Positions 1 to 11,069 are shown, counted from the first letter of the stretch. The stretch: 64,000 nucleotides of DNA from an uncultured Acidobacteriota bacterium (GCA_903832295.1 CAILAZ010000280.1:1-64000); one strand, 5' to 3'. Numbers and translations: made by a program. The notes: generated from the letters alone by a model not told the origin.

Positions 1-2
1 AC

Positions 3-3000
3 AATTACGCGATTCGCAAGGTCACGCCCGATGGAGTTGTGAACACCATAGCCCGCTCGGTGGATTCGAACGGGAAACCAGCTTCAGGGAACTCCGGCGA
101 TGGGTTGCCGCTGACCGGCGCGAAGTTTGGATGGCCTGCGGCCCTTACGTGGGACTCCGCTGGAAATCTATACTTTGCCGATTGGGACAACTCGCTCATC
201 CGCAAGGTGAACGTGTCGGACGGCCCATCCTTGACGTTCGCAACGTCGCCGGTTGGCAGCACCAGCAGCGACAGTCCACAGACTGTAACGATAACCAACA
301 TCGGCAACGCGAGCCTTGCATTTGCAATTCCGCCAGACGGAAACAATCCGAGCCTGGGCAGCGGATTCGCACTCGACGGAAGTTCGACGTGTCCGGTGTT
401 GACGGCCTCAAGCGCATTGCAGGGGACGCTGGCACCGGGTGCAATCTGCCGCTACATGGTTGACTTTGTTCCGACGGCTACGGGTGCAATCTCGGCGTCG
501 ATGCTGGTGAACGACGACAGCCTGAATACGAACGCGATCCAGACGGTGCCGCTGAGCGGAACCGGCGTCGTTGTGACTCCGACGATCACCTGGGCAACTC
601 CTTCCGCAATCTCCTACGGCACGGCACTGAGCGCGACGCAACTCAACGCCTCCAGCGGCGGAGTTGCGGGCACCTTTGCCTACACACCTGCGGCGGGCAC
701 GCTGCTGGGCACGGGGACGCAGACGCTGTCCGCCACCTTCACGCCTGCGGATGGCACCCGCTACGGCACGGCGATCGCTTCGGTCTCGTTGGCGGTCATC
801 CCGGCAACGCCGGTGCTGACCCTGATCTGCCCAGAGGTGGCTTTCGACGGCGGCCCCCACAGTTGCGCCGGCTCTGCCAAGGGCGTAGGCCAGGTGGATG
901 TCGCCGGGACGTGGAGCTTCCTCCCTGCCAGTGAGACCAACGTGGGCAGTTACCCGGTGACCGGAATCTTTACCAGCGGCGACCCGAACTACCTGGGCGG
1001 CACGGCATCAGGCACGCAGAAGATCGATGTGCCCGCCTCCGCAACAACCCTGACGGTGACGGCTGACGGAGTGGCTGCCACGACGGTGCCCGCCGGCACG
1101 GTGCTGACGTTGACCGCCTCGGTGCAGGCCGGTGGAGCAGGGGTCACGCGTGGCCAGGTGAATTTCTGTGACGCCTCGGCTCTGCATTGCACGGACGTGC
1201 ATCTGCTGGGCACGGCGCAGTTGACCTCGGGCGGAACGGCGACGCTGAAGTTGCGTCCGCGCCTTGGTGTATCGAGCGTCAAGGCAGTCTTTACCGGGAC
1301 CACTAACTCCCAGCCAAGTGCATCTTCAGCCTCCAGTTTCAGTGTTACCGGGGTCAGAGCCTCCTCGGCTGAGATTGCTGCGAGCGGCGATGTGGGGAAC
1401 TATACCCTCACGGCGACCGTTACCGGCCAAGGCAGCCAACTCGCGCCTACCGGTGTGGTGAGCTTCCTCGACGCATCGAACGGTGACTACTCGCTGGGCA
1501 GCGCGGCCCTGGGGACCAATACTCCGATCCTCAGCTTTGCGACGCCCGTCTCGTATGCAATAGGAGGGCAGTCCGTCTCAATCGCATCTGGAGACTTCAA
1601 CGGAGACGGCATTCCTGACCTGGTAATCGACAATATAACTTCGAGTAAAGTGAGCGTTCTTCTTGGCCATGGCGACGGCACCTTCTCGGCGCCCGCCCAA
1701 ATTGTGGCGGGGCGCTACCCCACGTCGGTCCTCGTGGCAGATTTCAATGGCGACGGGATTCTGGATCTCGCGGTTGTTGACTCTGCGGACTCTTCCGTAG
1801 CGATTCTTCTTGGCAATGGAGACGGCACCTTCCAGCCTCGAACTGAGTATGCGCTGGGAAATTGGCCTCTCATGGCTGCCGTAGGTGACTTCAACGGCGA
1901 CGGAATTTTGGATATTGCGGTGCCCAACCACGATGACATGACAGTTAGCGTTCTTCTTGGCAACGGAGATGGCACCTTCCAGCCTCAGATCACCTCTGCC
2001 GTGGGAAATGGGCCCTACGCAGTTGCGGTGGGAGACTTCAACGGGGACGGGCTTTTGGACCTGGCAGTCGCCAACGCGAATGAAGCCACAGTAGGCATTC
2101 TCCTTGGGAATGGGGACGGTACCTTCCAGGCGCAGAGCACGTATGCGGTCGGAATCGGCGACTGGTCGATCGCGGTGGGAGATTTCAACGGGGATGGGAC
2201 TCTTGACCTGGCGGTCGCCAGCGTACATGACAATACGCTCAGCGTTCTACTGGGCCGAGGGGATGGCACCTTCCAGATGAAGACCACCTTAGCGGCCGGG
2301 AGCAATCCCATTTCCGTTGTCGTCGCAGACTTCAATGGCGATGGGATTCCAGACCTTGCCGTCAACAACAATGGCGACAATTCGATGAGCATCTTCTCCG
2401 GTCGCGGGGACGGCACCTTCCTGGTGCCGGGCTTGACCATTCCCGGGGTGGGGAGCTCCAGCTACCAGCTCACGGTGGCCGACTTCAACGGCGATGGACT
2501 TCCGGACCTGGCAGTTGCCAACTGGATGGGTAGTATTGCTAACGTCATCCTGAACCGGTCGAGCATGCAGGCGACTGCCAGCGTGACAGGGATAGCGCCC
2601 ATGGGCGGCGCCCCCTCCACTCACTCGGTATTCGCCTCCTATCCCGGAGATGCGATATATCTGCCCAGCACCTCGCCGGCTACCTTGGTGAACTTGAAGT
2701 ATCCGCCCACGCTGTCGCTCGTCTGCCCCAATCTACCCTACGATGGCAGCGCGCACAGTTGTACCGGCGTTGCCGTGGGCGCAGGCGGCGTTAGTGTAGC
2801 CGGAAGCTGGAGCATTGCTCCCATGAGTGAGACCCCGGTGGGCAGCTACGCCGTGACCGGCACCTTCACCAGCAATGATCCCAACTACGGCCAGGGCACG
2901 GCGATGGGCACGCTGACCATCTCCCAGGCGCCCACAACCACCGCGCTTGCGGTGACGGCGGGTGGAGTTGGTGTCACCTCGGTGCCCACCGGAACAGCGG

Positions 3001-6000
3001 TGACCGTGACGGCGGCAGTGCAATCAATCGGGGCTGGCACCACCCAGGGGCAGGTAAACTTCTGTGACGCAACCGCAGCCTTCTGCACGGACTCGCATCT
3101 GCTCGGCACCGCGCAGTTGACTGCGGACGGCACGGCATCGTTGAAGCTCCGTCCGGGCCTCGGAGCGGTGAGCATCAAAGCGGTCTTTGCCGGTACGGCT
3201 GACTACGCGCCGAGTTCCTCGTCCGCAGTGAATTTCAGTGTGACCGGCGGCGCCACCTCGACGACGATTGCGCAGAGCGGTTCCATGGGGAACTACACCC
3301 TGACGGCGGCTGTGACCTGGCAGGGCGGCAGCACTGCGCCGACCTCGAATGTCCACTTCCTCGATACCTCGAACGGCAACTATTTGCTGGGCAGCGCCGC
3401 TCTCGGCAATGGCACTCCGCAGCAGAGTTTTGCCGGAGGGGCCTCCTATACCACAGGCAACGGTGCCGCCGCGGTCGCAGCCGGAGACTTCAACGGCGAC
3501 GGGATCTCTGACCTTGCCGTTGCTAACTCTGGGGACAATACGGTGAGCGTGTTTTTCGGCAATGGGGATGGCACTTTTCAACCCCAGACCACCTATGCCG
3601 TGGGGAGTGGTGCCTACTACGTGGCAGTGGGCGACTTCAATGGGGACGGATTTGCGGACCTTGCGGTCGCCAATCAATATGACTTTACCGTGAGCGTTCT
3701 TCTCGGCAAGGGAGACGGTACCTTCCAACCCCAGACCACCTACGATGTAGGGGCCTACCCCTACTCAGTCGCAGTGGGCGACTTCAACGGGGACGGGATT
3801 CCCGACCTTGTGGTCGCCAACAGTGGCGACTACCGAGTCAGCGTTCTTCTGGGCAAGGGCGATGGCTCCTTCCAACCCCAGACTGCCTATGCCATGGTGT
3901 CGGGCGGATACCAGGCCGTGGTAGGAGACTTCAACGGGGACGGGAAGCCCGACATTGCGGTTACCAACCAGTATGACAATACGGTGGGCGTTCTTCTTGG
4001 TCAGGGAGACGGCACCTTCCAGGATCAGACCACCTATGCGGTGGGCAACAATCCCAATGGCGTTGCCGTGGGAGACTTCAACGGCGACGGGATTCCGGAC
4101 CTTGCGGTTTCCAACAATGGCAACGCCACGGTCAGTGTTCTCCTCGGCAAAGGGGACGGCACCTTCCAACCCCAGACCACCTATACGGTGGGATACGGAC
4201 CCATCGGGGTAGCAGTGGGAGACTTCAATGGGGACAAAATCGCAGATCTTGTCGTCACCAACTACATGGCGAACTCCGTCAGCGTTCTTCTCGGCAACGG
4301 CGACGGCACCTTCCAGCCGCAGACCTCGCTCAACGATAACGACGGTGGTGGCTACGTAGTCGCCGTGGGAGACTTCAACGGCGACGGAATCCCGGACTTC
4401 GTGGTTGCCAACGGTGATATCAACACCATCGACGTCTATCTGAATCAGTGGACGCTGCAGGCGACGGCCAGCGTGAGCGGGATCGCCCCTGCGGGCAGTG
4501 GAACTTCCACCCACGCGGTGGTTGCCACCTACCCGGGCGATACGATCTATAGCTCCAGCACATCTACCTCCACCTCGCTTGCCGGCACCTCCGTTGTAAG
4601 CACAATCTCGCTCAGCGCAAGCCCAACCTCGAGCACCTGCGGCCAGGCAGTCACCCTGACGGCGGCACTGAGTCCCTCGACTGCCCAGGACCACAGCACC
4701 GATGGCGAAACCGTGACCTTCTCCAACGGAGTGACGGTTCTTGGCACGGGAACGCTGAACGCGGGCACGGCAACGCTGGTCATCAGCTCACTGCCCGTCG
4801 GTGCCAATACCCTGACCGTCGCCTACCCCGGCGATAGCTACTTGGGCGGCAGCACCTCCGGTGCGAGTTCCTTCTCGGTTTCCCCGGCGACGCCAACCAT
4901 CAGTTGGGCAACGCCTGCCGCCATCACCTACGGCACCGCGCTGAGCACGACGCAGTTGAATGCATCGAGCCCGGTTGCAGGCACGTATGCATACACTCCC
5001 GCGGCGGGCACGGTACTTGGTGTCGGCACGCAGACGCTGTCTGTCACCTTCACTCCATCCGACACCACCAGCTATACAACGGCGACGGCCTCGGTTTCAC
5101 TGCTTGTAAACCAGGCTACGCCAACCATCACCTGGGCACCGCCTTCAGCAATCACCTACGGCACCGCGTTGAGCGCGATCCAACTCAACGCCACCAGCGG
5201 TGGAGTTGCGGGCACCATCAGCTACACACCTGCGGCAGGCACAGTGCTTGGAGCGGGTACGCAGATGCTGTCTGTCACCTTCACTCCTACGGACTCAACC
5301 GACTTCACCACGCAGACCGCAACCACTTCAATCCTGGTCAACCAAACTGGATTGCAGGTTGTGGCCGCCAACGCCGTGATGGCCTACGGCGACGCTCTCC
5401 CGCTGCTTTCAGGAGTGGTCAGCGGCGTAGTCAACAATGACGACATCCGTGCGAGCTACACCACGATGGCAACCTCGGAAAGCCCGGCGGGGACGTATGC
5501 GATTGCGGCTACGGTGGCCGCCAACCCAACTTCGGTGCTGTCGAATTACAACGTAACAATCATTCCGGGCGTGCTGACAATCTCCGCTGCTTCGTCGCAC
5601 CCTCAGGCCCCCGCGTACGATCTTGGAACCGTCAGCGTCGGCTCTTCCAGCGCGACGGTTCCGGTCAGCTTCACCTTTGATTCTGCAAGCCGCCTGGGCA
5701 GCATCGCGGTGGTAACCCAGGGTGCAACCGGCCTCGACTTCAACAACACGGGGACCGGAACTTGCGCCATCACCCACACGTACAGCGCTGCGGATTCCTG
5801 TACCGTGAACGTGGTTCTCACCGCTCGCTACCCCGGCCTGCGCTCCGGCGCGGTGCTCCTCAAAGACACGACTGGCAAGGTACTTGCCACTGCTTACCTG
5901 CACGGCATCGGCGACGGCCCGCAGGCCGTGTTTACGCCGGGAACCATCAGCACCTTCGCCGGCAACTACGGCCTCGGAGGCGGCTTTGGAGGCGACGGCG

Positions 6001-9000
6001 GACCCGCTACCAGCGCACAACTGAACAGCCCCTTCGGTGTGGTCGCCGATCAAGCTGGAAATCTGTTCGTCTCTGATAACATGAACTGCGTCGTGCGCCA
6101 GATTACTCCGGACGGCAATATCAAAACCATCGCCGGCAACTACGCGCTCGGAAATGGCTACAGCGGCGATGGCGGACCCGCCACCAGCGCACAACTGAAC
6201 TGGCCCTTGGCAATTGCTCTGGATGGCGCGGGCAACCTCTATGTTGCCGACGGTTCTAACAACGTGATTCGCGAAGTAACCTTCGATGGCCAGATCAAGA
6301 CTGTGGCGGGCAGCTACGATCTCGGCCCGGGATACAGCGGCGACGGTGGTCCGGCGATCGGCGCCCAGCTAAACTGGCCCGTAGGCGTAGCGGTGGACGG
6401 AGCAGGAAATCTGTATATCTCCGACATGAACAATTACGTGGTTCGCAAGGTTACGTCGGACGGCAACATCAACACAGTTGCCGGCAATTACAGCCTTGGA
6501 TTGAACCCTGTGGGAGACGGAGGTCCGGCAACCAGCGCAGGCTTATCCGGCCCTTCGGCGGTTGCATTCGACGGGTCGGGCAGCCTGTATATCTCCGACT
6601 TTCTCGGCAACACAATTCGGAAAGTCACTCCGGATGGCACCATCAGCACTTTTGCTGGCAACCTGAACCCGGATCAACCCGGTGGCTACAACGGCGACGA
6701 AATCCCGGCTACCAGCGCCCAACTGAACTTCCCTGTTGATGTGAAGTTGGACGCCGCCGGAAACGTTTACATTGCAGACTCCGGCAACAACCTGATCCGC
6801 AAAGTCACACCCGATGGTCTGATTCACATCGTTGCAGGGAACGCCTCGTTTACGAATCCGCAGGGGATTCCTGTCGGCGGCTACGGTGGCGAAGGCGTCC
6901 CTGCAACCAGCGCCCAGTTGCTCACTCCCTCCGACATTACATTGGACCCCGCGGGAAACCTCTACCTTGTGGAAAGCGACAACCTGATCCGCAAAGTGGA
7001 CGTGGCCGATGCTGCGCCGGTGACCTTTGCAACGTCGCCGGTTGGAGTGACCAGCAGCGACAGTCCGCAGCCGGTGACGATGACCAATATCGGCAACGCG
7101 AGCCTGGCCTTTGCAGTTCCAACGGACGGCAGCAACCCGGCTCTGGGCAGCGGCTTCACCCTCGACGCCACCTCAACCTGCCCACTGCTTTCCGCTGCCA
7201 GTTCCTTGCCGGGGACGCTGGCGCAGGGAGCAAGTTGCAGCTACCAGGTTCGTTTTGCTCCGATGACGGCCGGGGCGGTTTCCTACGCCACCGATCCGAC
7301 GCTGGCGCTCCGCGTGAGCGACAACAACCTGAACGCCAACTACGCAACACAGATAGTTCCGCTGAGCGGGACTGGGGCGCAGATCACCCCGGCCACGCTG
7401 CCGGGCGGTGTCTATGGGCGTGCGTACCGCCAGCAATTGATGCTGACAGGAGGAACTGGGACTGCCTTGTTTGCCATGGCCGACGGCGGTTCACTTCCCG
7501 CAGGATTAACGCTGGCCACGGACACGGTGAGCGGTACGCCAACGGCGGCGGGAACTTTCACGTTCTCCATCAGCGTAGCCGATGGAAGCGGGCTAGCCCT
7601 CACGCAGCAGTTCACGCTCGTCATTGAAAAGGCGGCGGCAAACATCAGCGTGACGCCATACAGCACAACCTACGATGGAAGCGCGCACAGCGCCACGGGT
7701 ACGGCGATGGGCGTGGCCGGGGAAGATTTAAGCGCAAACCTGGACCTGAGCGGCACGGCACACACCAGCAGCGGCAGCTTCAGTGACGGATGGAGCTTCC
7801 ACGGTGGCGTCAACTACAACGACGCCAGCGGCACGGTGGACGATGTGATTGCCCAGGCTTCGCAGGCCCCGCTGTACATCTCCGGAATGCCGTCGGCGGC
7901 GCAGGCCTATGGCACAAGCTTCACGGTAAGCAGTACGGGAGGCAGCGGTAGTGGCGGTGTAACATTCGCGGCGACCGGTCCCTGCTCGGCAAATGCCAGC
8001 ACCGGAGTGGTGACCATGACGGGCGCACTCGGCACGTGCGCGGTTACGGCCAGCAAGGCAGCGGACGGCAACTACAAGAGCGCCTCCTCAGACACCGCCA
8101 GAGTAAACGCGGCTCGACAGAATGCAACCGTCGTTCCGGATTCGGCGGGTAAGACCTATGGCGCGGCAGACCCGGCGCTGACAGGAACGCTGAGCGGCTT
8201 CCTCGCAGGTGATAACGTAAGCGCAACTTACACGCGCACGGCCGGGGAGACGGTGGCAGGCAGTCCCTACTCCATCAACGCTGCACTCAGTCCGGCAGGC
8301 GTGCTCGCCAACTACAACGTCACTTACAACACGGCACAGTTCGTCATCAGCCAGGCAAGTGCATTGGTCACCCTCAGCGGCACAACCCAGGCCTACAACG
8401 GCACCCCCAGGACCGTTACGGTCGCAACAGTTCCAACAATGCTGAGTGTTTCCCTTACGTACACGGGGGCGAGCGGAACGAGCTACGGCCCCACATCGCT
8501 GGCTCCTGCCAATCCCGGCACCTATGCGGTTCACGCGGTGGTGGGCGATGCCAACTTCACGGGAGAAGCTACCGGGACGCTGACCATCACGCAGGCAGAC
8601 CCGGCGCTGGGCCTGACCTTGCTGACCGGTATGCCCGAGCCTTCGCCCTATGGCAACCTGGCGTACTTTGATCTGGCGATGGCCACGACTCCCTGCCCCA
8701 CTGGACAGGTGCAGTTCTATGCGGATGGTGTGGCCGCAGGATCTCCGGTAACTCTCAGCGGCAGCGCTTGCAGTTCTCCGCTGGAGTTCCGCACGGCAAC
8801 GCTTGCGCCCGGCTCGCACACCATCTACGCGATGTATGGCGGAGACGCAATCTACGCAGCAGGCACCTCGTCCACGGTGTCGCATTCTGTCACCTCGGAT
8901 ACCACAGCAGTAACGCTTGCGGTTTCCGGGCTTAGCGTCAACGTGGGCCAGCCTGTGACCTTTACGGCCACGGTGAACGCCTCCGGGTTCGACGCGAGCG

Positions 9001-10949
9001 CGCAGGCTCCGACCGGCAGCGTCGAGTTTTACGACGGCGCTGGCCTGTTGGGAACGAGCTCCCTGAGCCCAAGTGCGCCCTGGGTTGCCGCCATCACAAC
9101 GTCATCGCTGGCTGCCGGTTCGCACAGCATCAGCGCAAAATATGTGGACGGCTCGGGATACTTTGCCGGCAGCAGTTCGGCCGTGTCGGTGGAGACAGTG
9201 AACAAAATCGCTCCCGTGATTGCCTGGGCGACGCCATCGGACATTGTTTACAGCACCAGGCTTGGCAACTCGCAACTGAATGCCACGGCAACCTATGGTG
9301 CAAGCAAGATCGACGGCACGTTTACCTACGATCCGGCCGCGGGCACGGTGCTTCCGGTAGGAGCCCGCAACCTGACCGTCACCTTCACTCCGGCAGACAC
9401 CTCAACCTACTCGACACAAACGGCGTCGGCCACCATCAACGTAACTCCGGCCAGCCTGCAGGTGAAGGCGGATTCTGTTTCGCGCAGCTTCGGGCAAGCC
9501 AATCCGACGTTTACCTGCAAGCTGAGCGGATTCGTGAACGGCGAAAGTGCGGCCGTGCTTACGGGCGAGGCCGCGCTGAGCACGACGGCCGACGCGACGA
9601 GCGCGGTTGGCAGCTACAACATCACCGTGGCGCCAGGCACACTGAAGGCCGATAACTACACCTTCACCTTCGTCAACGGGACCCTCACGGTCGATCCGGC
9701 AACCCCTTCGATCACATGGCCGACACCTGCGGCGATTGCCTATGGGACAGCGCTCACTTCGGCCCAATTGAACGCGACGAGTGGCGGGGTGGCCGGAAAG
9801 TTCCGCTACACCCCCTCGCTCGGTGCGGTGCTGGATGCGGGCGTGCAGGCCTTGTCTGTGACGTTTACTCCTGACGATGCGGTGGACTACACGGGGGCCG
9901 GGGCGAGCGTTTCGCTTACGGTCAACAGGGCAACACTGGTGGCTGGCGCAAATAGTTATGCAATCTACTATGGGCAACCGGTGCCGGTGCTGGAGGGCAC
10001 ATTGCAGGGCGTCATTGCGGGGGACGGAATCACCGCCAGCTACGCGACGACGGCAGTGCAGGGATCGCCCGTGGGGAACTATCCGGTCACGGCAACCTTG
10101 AGCGACCCGAAGAACAGGTTGAACAACTACAACCTCAGCAGCACTCCGGGAACCCTGACAATCCTGGCGCTCCTGTCGCCAACCGTTACTGTGTCGGGTG
10201 CCCCGGTGGCCGCAGGAGACCTGGCGACGCTGACAGCGGTCGTGTCAGCTTCATCGGGGACTCCAACGGCAACATTGGTCTCCGGTGTGGCAACGCTCGC
10301 GGTGCAGGCGACAGCCGCCAATGGCCTGGGATTGGGTGAAGACACGGTAACCGCAAATTATGGCGGAGATGCGGTGGATCTGGCGTCGAGCGGAAGCTTT
10401 GCGCTGGTGGTGTACAACCCGGCGCTGCCATTGGTAGTTTCGCTTGCTCCAAACCGTGCAACCAGGGGCGGCGCAGCGTTCACGCTCACAGTAAACGGAG
10501 CAAACTTCGCGGCATCCTCGAAGGTACTGTGGAAAGGACAGGTGAGAGCAACAACGTTTGTGAGCAGCGCGCAATTGACAGCGACGATTCCTGCAACCGA
10601 CATTGCGGGCGAAGGCCTGGGGGCGGTGGCGGTGGTGAACCTGGGTGCCTCGCCAGCAACTTCGGCTTCCGTGCCGCTGGTGGTGATGAGCGCCACTCCG
10701 GTAGCGACGGTCACCGGAGCTTCCGTGGCCGTGCAGGCCGATGGCAGCGGAAATCATGCGGTGTCGGTGCTGGGTACGAATTTTGTTGCGGGCTCGGCGG
10801 CGCTTTGGAACGCAACAAACCGGACGACGATGTACGCCGATTCGGAAACCCTGGCAGTGACGATCTCCGCGGCGGATGCGGCCACACGTCCAGCATCCGT
10901 CACGGTAAGCAATCCGGCGGGAACATCGTCGGAATTCACGCTCCGGTAG
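3..10949 (+). CDS. Giant secreted-type repeat protein (NHL / FG-GAP / MBG-like / choice-of-anchor D), 5'-partial
   Basis: The open frame runs in from the window edge: the first codons (NYAIRKVTPDG) already encode the end of an NHL-type repeat, so the true start lies upstream and the GTG at 39 is only the first in-frame start codon. About 3648 residues are visible. In order there is an NHL remnant, a choice-of-anchor D-like domain (about 73-190), MBG-like 'YGTALSATQLNA' modules, seven FG-GAP/VCBS units (DFNGDG, about 531-846), a second set of seven (about 1162-1480), more MBG-like modules, six NHL units with GDGGPATSAQL (about 1980-2336), a second anchor-D domain, further MBG and Ig-like repeats, and a TIG/IPT-like C-terminus. 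DxNGDG motifs usually bind calcium and NHL and FG-GAP units form beta-propellers, so a large extracellular or surface adhesive or carbohydrate-binding protein is likely. No catalytic domain is seen. The segment 0.8-2.7 kb is duplicated at 2.7-4.6 kb. Confidence 0.9.
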   Translation, partial: NYAIRKVTPDGVVNTIARSVDSNGKPASGNSGDGLPLTGAKFGWPAALTWDSAGNLYFADWDNSLIRKVNVSDGPSLTFATSPVGSTSSDSPQTVTITNIGNASLAFAIPPDGNNPSLGSGFALDGSSTCPVLTASSALQGTLAPGAICRYMVDFVPTATGAISASMLVNDDSLNTNAIQTVPLSGTGVVVTPTITWATPSAISYGTALSATQLNASSGGVAGTFAYTPAAGTLLGTGTQTLSATFTPADGTRYGTAIASVSLAVIPATPVLTLICPEVAFDGGPHSCAGSAKGVGQVDVAGTWSFLPASETNVGSYPVTGIFTSGDPNYLGGTASGTQKIDVPASATTLTVTADGVAATTVPAGTVLTLTASVQAGGAGVTRGQVNFCDASALHCTDVHLLGTAQLTSGGTATLKLRPRLGVSSVKAVFTGTTNSQPSASSASSFSVTGVRASSAEIAASGDVGNYTLTATVTGQGSQLAPTGVVSFLDASNGDYSLGSAALGTNTPILSFATPVSYAIGGQSVSIASGDFNGDGIPDLVIDNITSSKVSVLLGHGDGTFSAPAQIVAGRYPTSVLVADFNGDGILDLAVVDSADSSVAILLGNGDGTFQPRTEYALGNWPLMAAVGDFNGDGILDIAVPNHDDMTVSVLLGNGDGTFQPQITSAVGNGPYAVAVGDFNGDGLLDLAVANANEATVGILLGNGDGTFQAQSTYAVGIGDWSIAVGDFNGDGTLDLAVASVHDNTLSVLLGRGDGTFQMKTTLAAGSNPISVVVADFNGDGIPDLAVNNNGDNSMSIFSGRGDGTFLVPGLTIPGVGSSSYQLTVADFNGDGLPDLAVANWMGSIANVILNRSSMQATASVTGIAPMGGAPSTHSVFASYPGDAIYLPSTSPATLVNLKYPPTLSLVCPNLPYDGSAHSCTGVAVGAGGVSVAGSWSIAPMSETPVGSYAVTGTFTSNDPNYGQGTAMGTLTISQAPTTTALAVTAGGVGVTSVPTGTAVTVTAAVQSIGAGTTQGQVNFCDATAAFCTDSHLLGTAQLTADGTASLKLRPGLGAVSIKAVFAGTADYAPSSSSAVNFSVTGGATSTTIAQSGSMGNYTLTAAVTWQGGSTAPTSNVHFLDTSNGNYLLGSAALGNGTPQQSFAGGASYTTGNGAAAVAAGDFNGDGISDLAVANSGDNTVSVFFGNGDGTFQPQTTYAVGSGAYYVAVGDFNGDGFADLAVANQYDFTVSVLLGKGDGTFQPQTTYDVGAYPYSVAVGDFNGDGIPDLVVANSGDYRVSVLLGKGDGSFQPQTAYAMVSGGYQAVVGDFNGDGKPDIAVTNQYDNTVGVLLGQGDGTFQDQTTYAVGNNPNGVAVGDFNGDGIPDLAVSNNGNATVSVLLGKGDGTFQPQTTYTVGYGPIGVAVGDFNGDKIADLVVTNYMANSVSVLLGNGDGTFQPQTSLNDNDGGGYVVAVGDFNGDGIPDFVVANGDINTIDVYLNQWTLQATASVSGIAPAGSGTSTHAVVATYPGDTIYSSSTSTSTSLAGTSVVSTISLSASPTSSTCGQAVTLTAALSPSTAQDHSTDGETVTFSNGVTVLGTGTLNAGTATLVISSLPVGANTLTVAYPGDSYLGGSTSGASSFSVSPATPTISWATPAAITYGTALSTTQLNASSPVAGTYAYTPAAGTVLGVGTQTLSVTFTPSDTTSYTTATASVSLLVNQATPTITWAPPSAITYGTALSAIQLNATSGGVAGTISYTPAAGTVLGAGTQMLSVTFTPTDSTDFTTQTATTSILVNQTGLQVVAANAVMAYGDALPLLSGVVSGVVNNDDIRASYTTMATSESPAGTYAIAATVAANPTSVLSNYNVTIIPGVLTISAASSHPQAPAYDLGTVSVGSSSATVPVSFTFDSASRLGSIAVVTQGATGLDFNNTGTGTCAITHTYSAADSCTVNVVLTARYPGLRSGAVLLKDTTGKVLATAYLHGIGDGPQAVFTPGTISTFAGNYGLGGGFGGDGGPATSAQLNSPFGVVADQAGNLFVSDNMNCVVRQITPDGNIKTIAGNYALGNGYSGDGGPATSAQLNWPLAIALDGAGNLYVADGSNNVIREVTFDGQIKTVAGSYDLGPGYSGDGGPAIGAQLNWPVGVAVDGAGNLYISDMNNYVVRKVTSDGNINTVAGNYSLGLNPVGDGGPATSAGLSGPSAVAFDGSGSLYISDFLGNTIRKVTPDGTISTFAGNLNPDQPGGYNGDEIPATSAQLNFPVDVKLDAAGNVYIADSGNNLIRKVTPDGLIHIVAGNASFTNPQGIPVGGYGGEGVPATSAQLLTPSDITLDPAGNLYLVESDNLIRKVDVADAAPVTFATSPVGVTSSDSPQPVTMTNIGNASLAFAVPTDGSNPALGSGFTLDATSTCPLLSAASSLPGTLAQGASCSYQVRFAPMTAGAVSYATDPTLALRVSDNNLNANYATQIVPLSGTGAQITPATLPGGVYGRAYRQQLMLTGGTGTALFAMADGGSLPAGLTLATDTVSGTPTAAGTFTFSISVADGSGLALTQQFTLVIEKAAANISVTPYSTTYDGSAHSATGTAMGVAGEDLSANLDLSGTAHTSSGSFSDGWSFHGGVNYNDASGTVDDVIAQASQAPLYISGMPSAAQAYGTSFTVSSTGGSGSGGVTFAATGPCSANASTGVVTMTGALGTCAVTASKAADGNYKSASSDTARVNAARQNATVVPDSAGKTYGAADPALTGTLSGFLAGDNVSATYTRTAGETVAGSPYSINAALSPAGVLANYNVTYNTAQFVISQASALVTLSGTTQAYNGTPRTVTVATVPTMLSVSLTYTGASGTSYGPTSLAPANPGTYAVHAVVGDANFTGEATGTLTITQADPALGLTLLTGMPEPSPYGNLAYFDLAMATTPCPTGQVQFYADGVAAGSPVTLSGSACSSPLEFRTATLAPGSHTIYAMYGGDAIYAAGTSSTVSHSVTSDTTAVTLAVSGLSVNVGQPVTFTATVNASGFDASAQAPTGSVEFYDGAGLLGTSSLSPSAPWVAAITTSSLAAGSHSISAKYVDGSGYFAGSSSAVSVETVNKIAPVIAWATPSDIVYSTRLGNSQLNATATYGASKIDGTFTYDPAAGTVLPVGARNLTVTFTPADTSTYSTQTASATINVTPASLQVKADSVSRSFGQANPTFTCKLSGFVNGESAAVLTGEAALSTTADATSAVGSYNITVAPGTLKADNYTFTFVNGTLTVDPATPSITWPTPAAIAYGTALTSAQLNATSGGVAGKFRYTPSLGAVLDAGVQALSVTFTPDDAVDYTGAGASVSLTVNRATLVAGANSYAIYYGQPVPVLEGTLQGVIAGDGITASYATTAVQGSPVGNYPVTATLSDPKNRLNNYNLSSTPGTLTILALLSPTVTVSGAPVAAGDLATLTAVVSASSGTPTATLVSGVATLAVQATAANGLGLGEDTVTANYGGDAVDLASSGSFALVVYNPALPLVVSLAPNRATRGGAAFTLTVNGANFAASSKVLWKGQVRATTFVSSAQLTATIPATDIAGEGLGAVAVVNLGASPATSASVPLVVMSATPVATVTGASVAVQADGSGNHAVSVLGTNFVAGSAALWNATNRTTMYADSETLAVTISAADAATRPASVTVSNPAGTSSEFTLR

Positions 10950-11039
10950 AGCAGGTGAGCAGTTCAAACCGGCAGGGTTGGAGTTGGACCCTCTCGCTCT
11001 ATCTTAGGCCCTGGAACCTCTCGTCTCGCTTGATGTGCC

Positions 11040-11069
11040 CCACCCGGGAGTTTTTCAACTCCCGGGTGG
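11040..11069. terminator. Hairpin between convergent genes
   Basis: A perfect 13-bp stem (CCACCCGGGAGTT, 11040-11052) with a TTTC loop pairs with 11057-11069. It is followed on the plus strand by a weak T-rich stretch. It sits 90 bp after the giant gene and before the stop of the convergent response regulator, so it probably serves as terminator for the giant gene and perhaps for both. Confidence 0.75.

Noticed and set aside
1487-4694. Several minus-strand frames opposite the FG-GAP region
   Set aside because: They repeat the same peptide words (VPSPLPRRT, PVEVSHR) at the FG-GAP spacing, which shows they are shadows of the repeated plus-strand codons.
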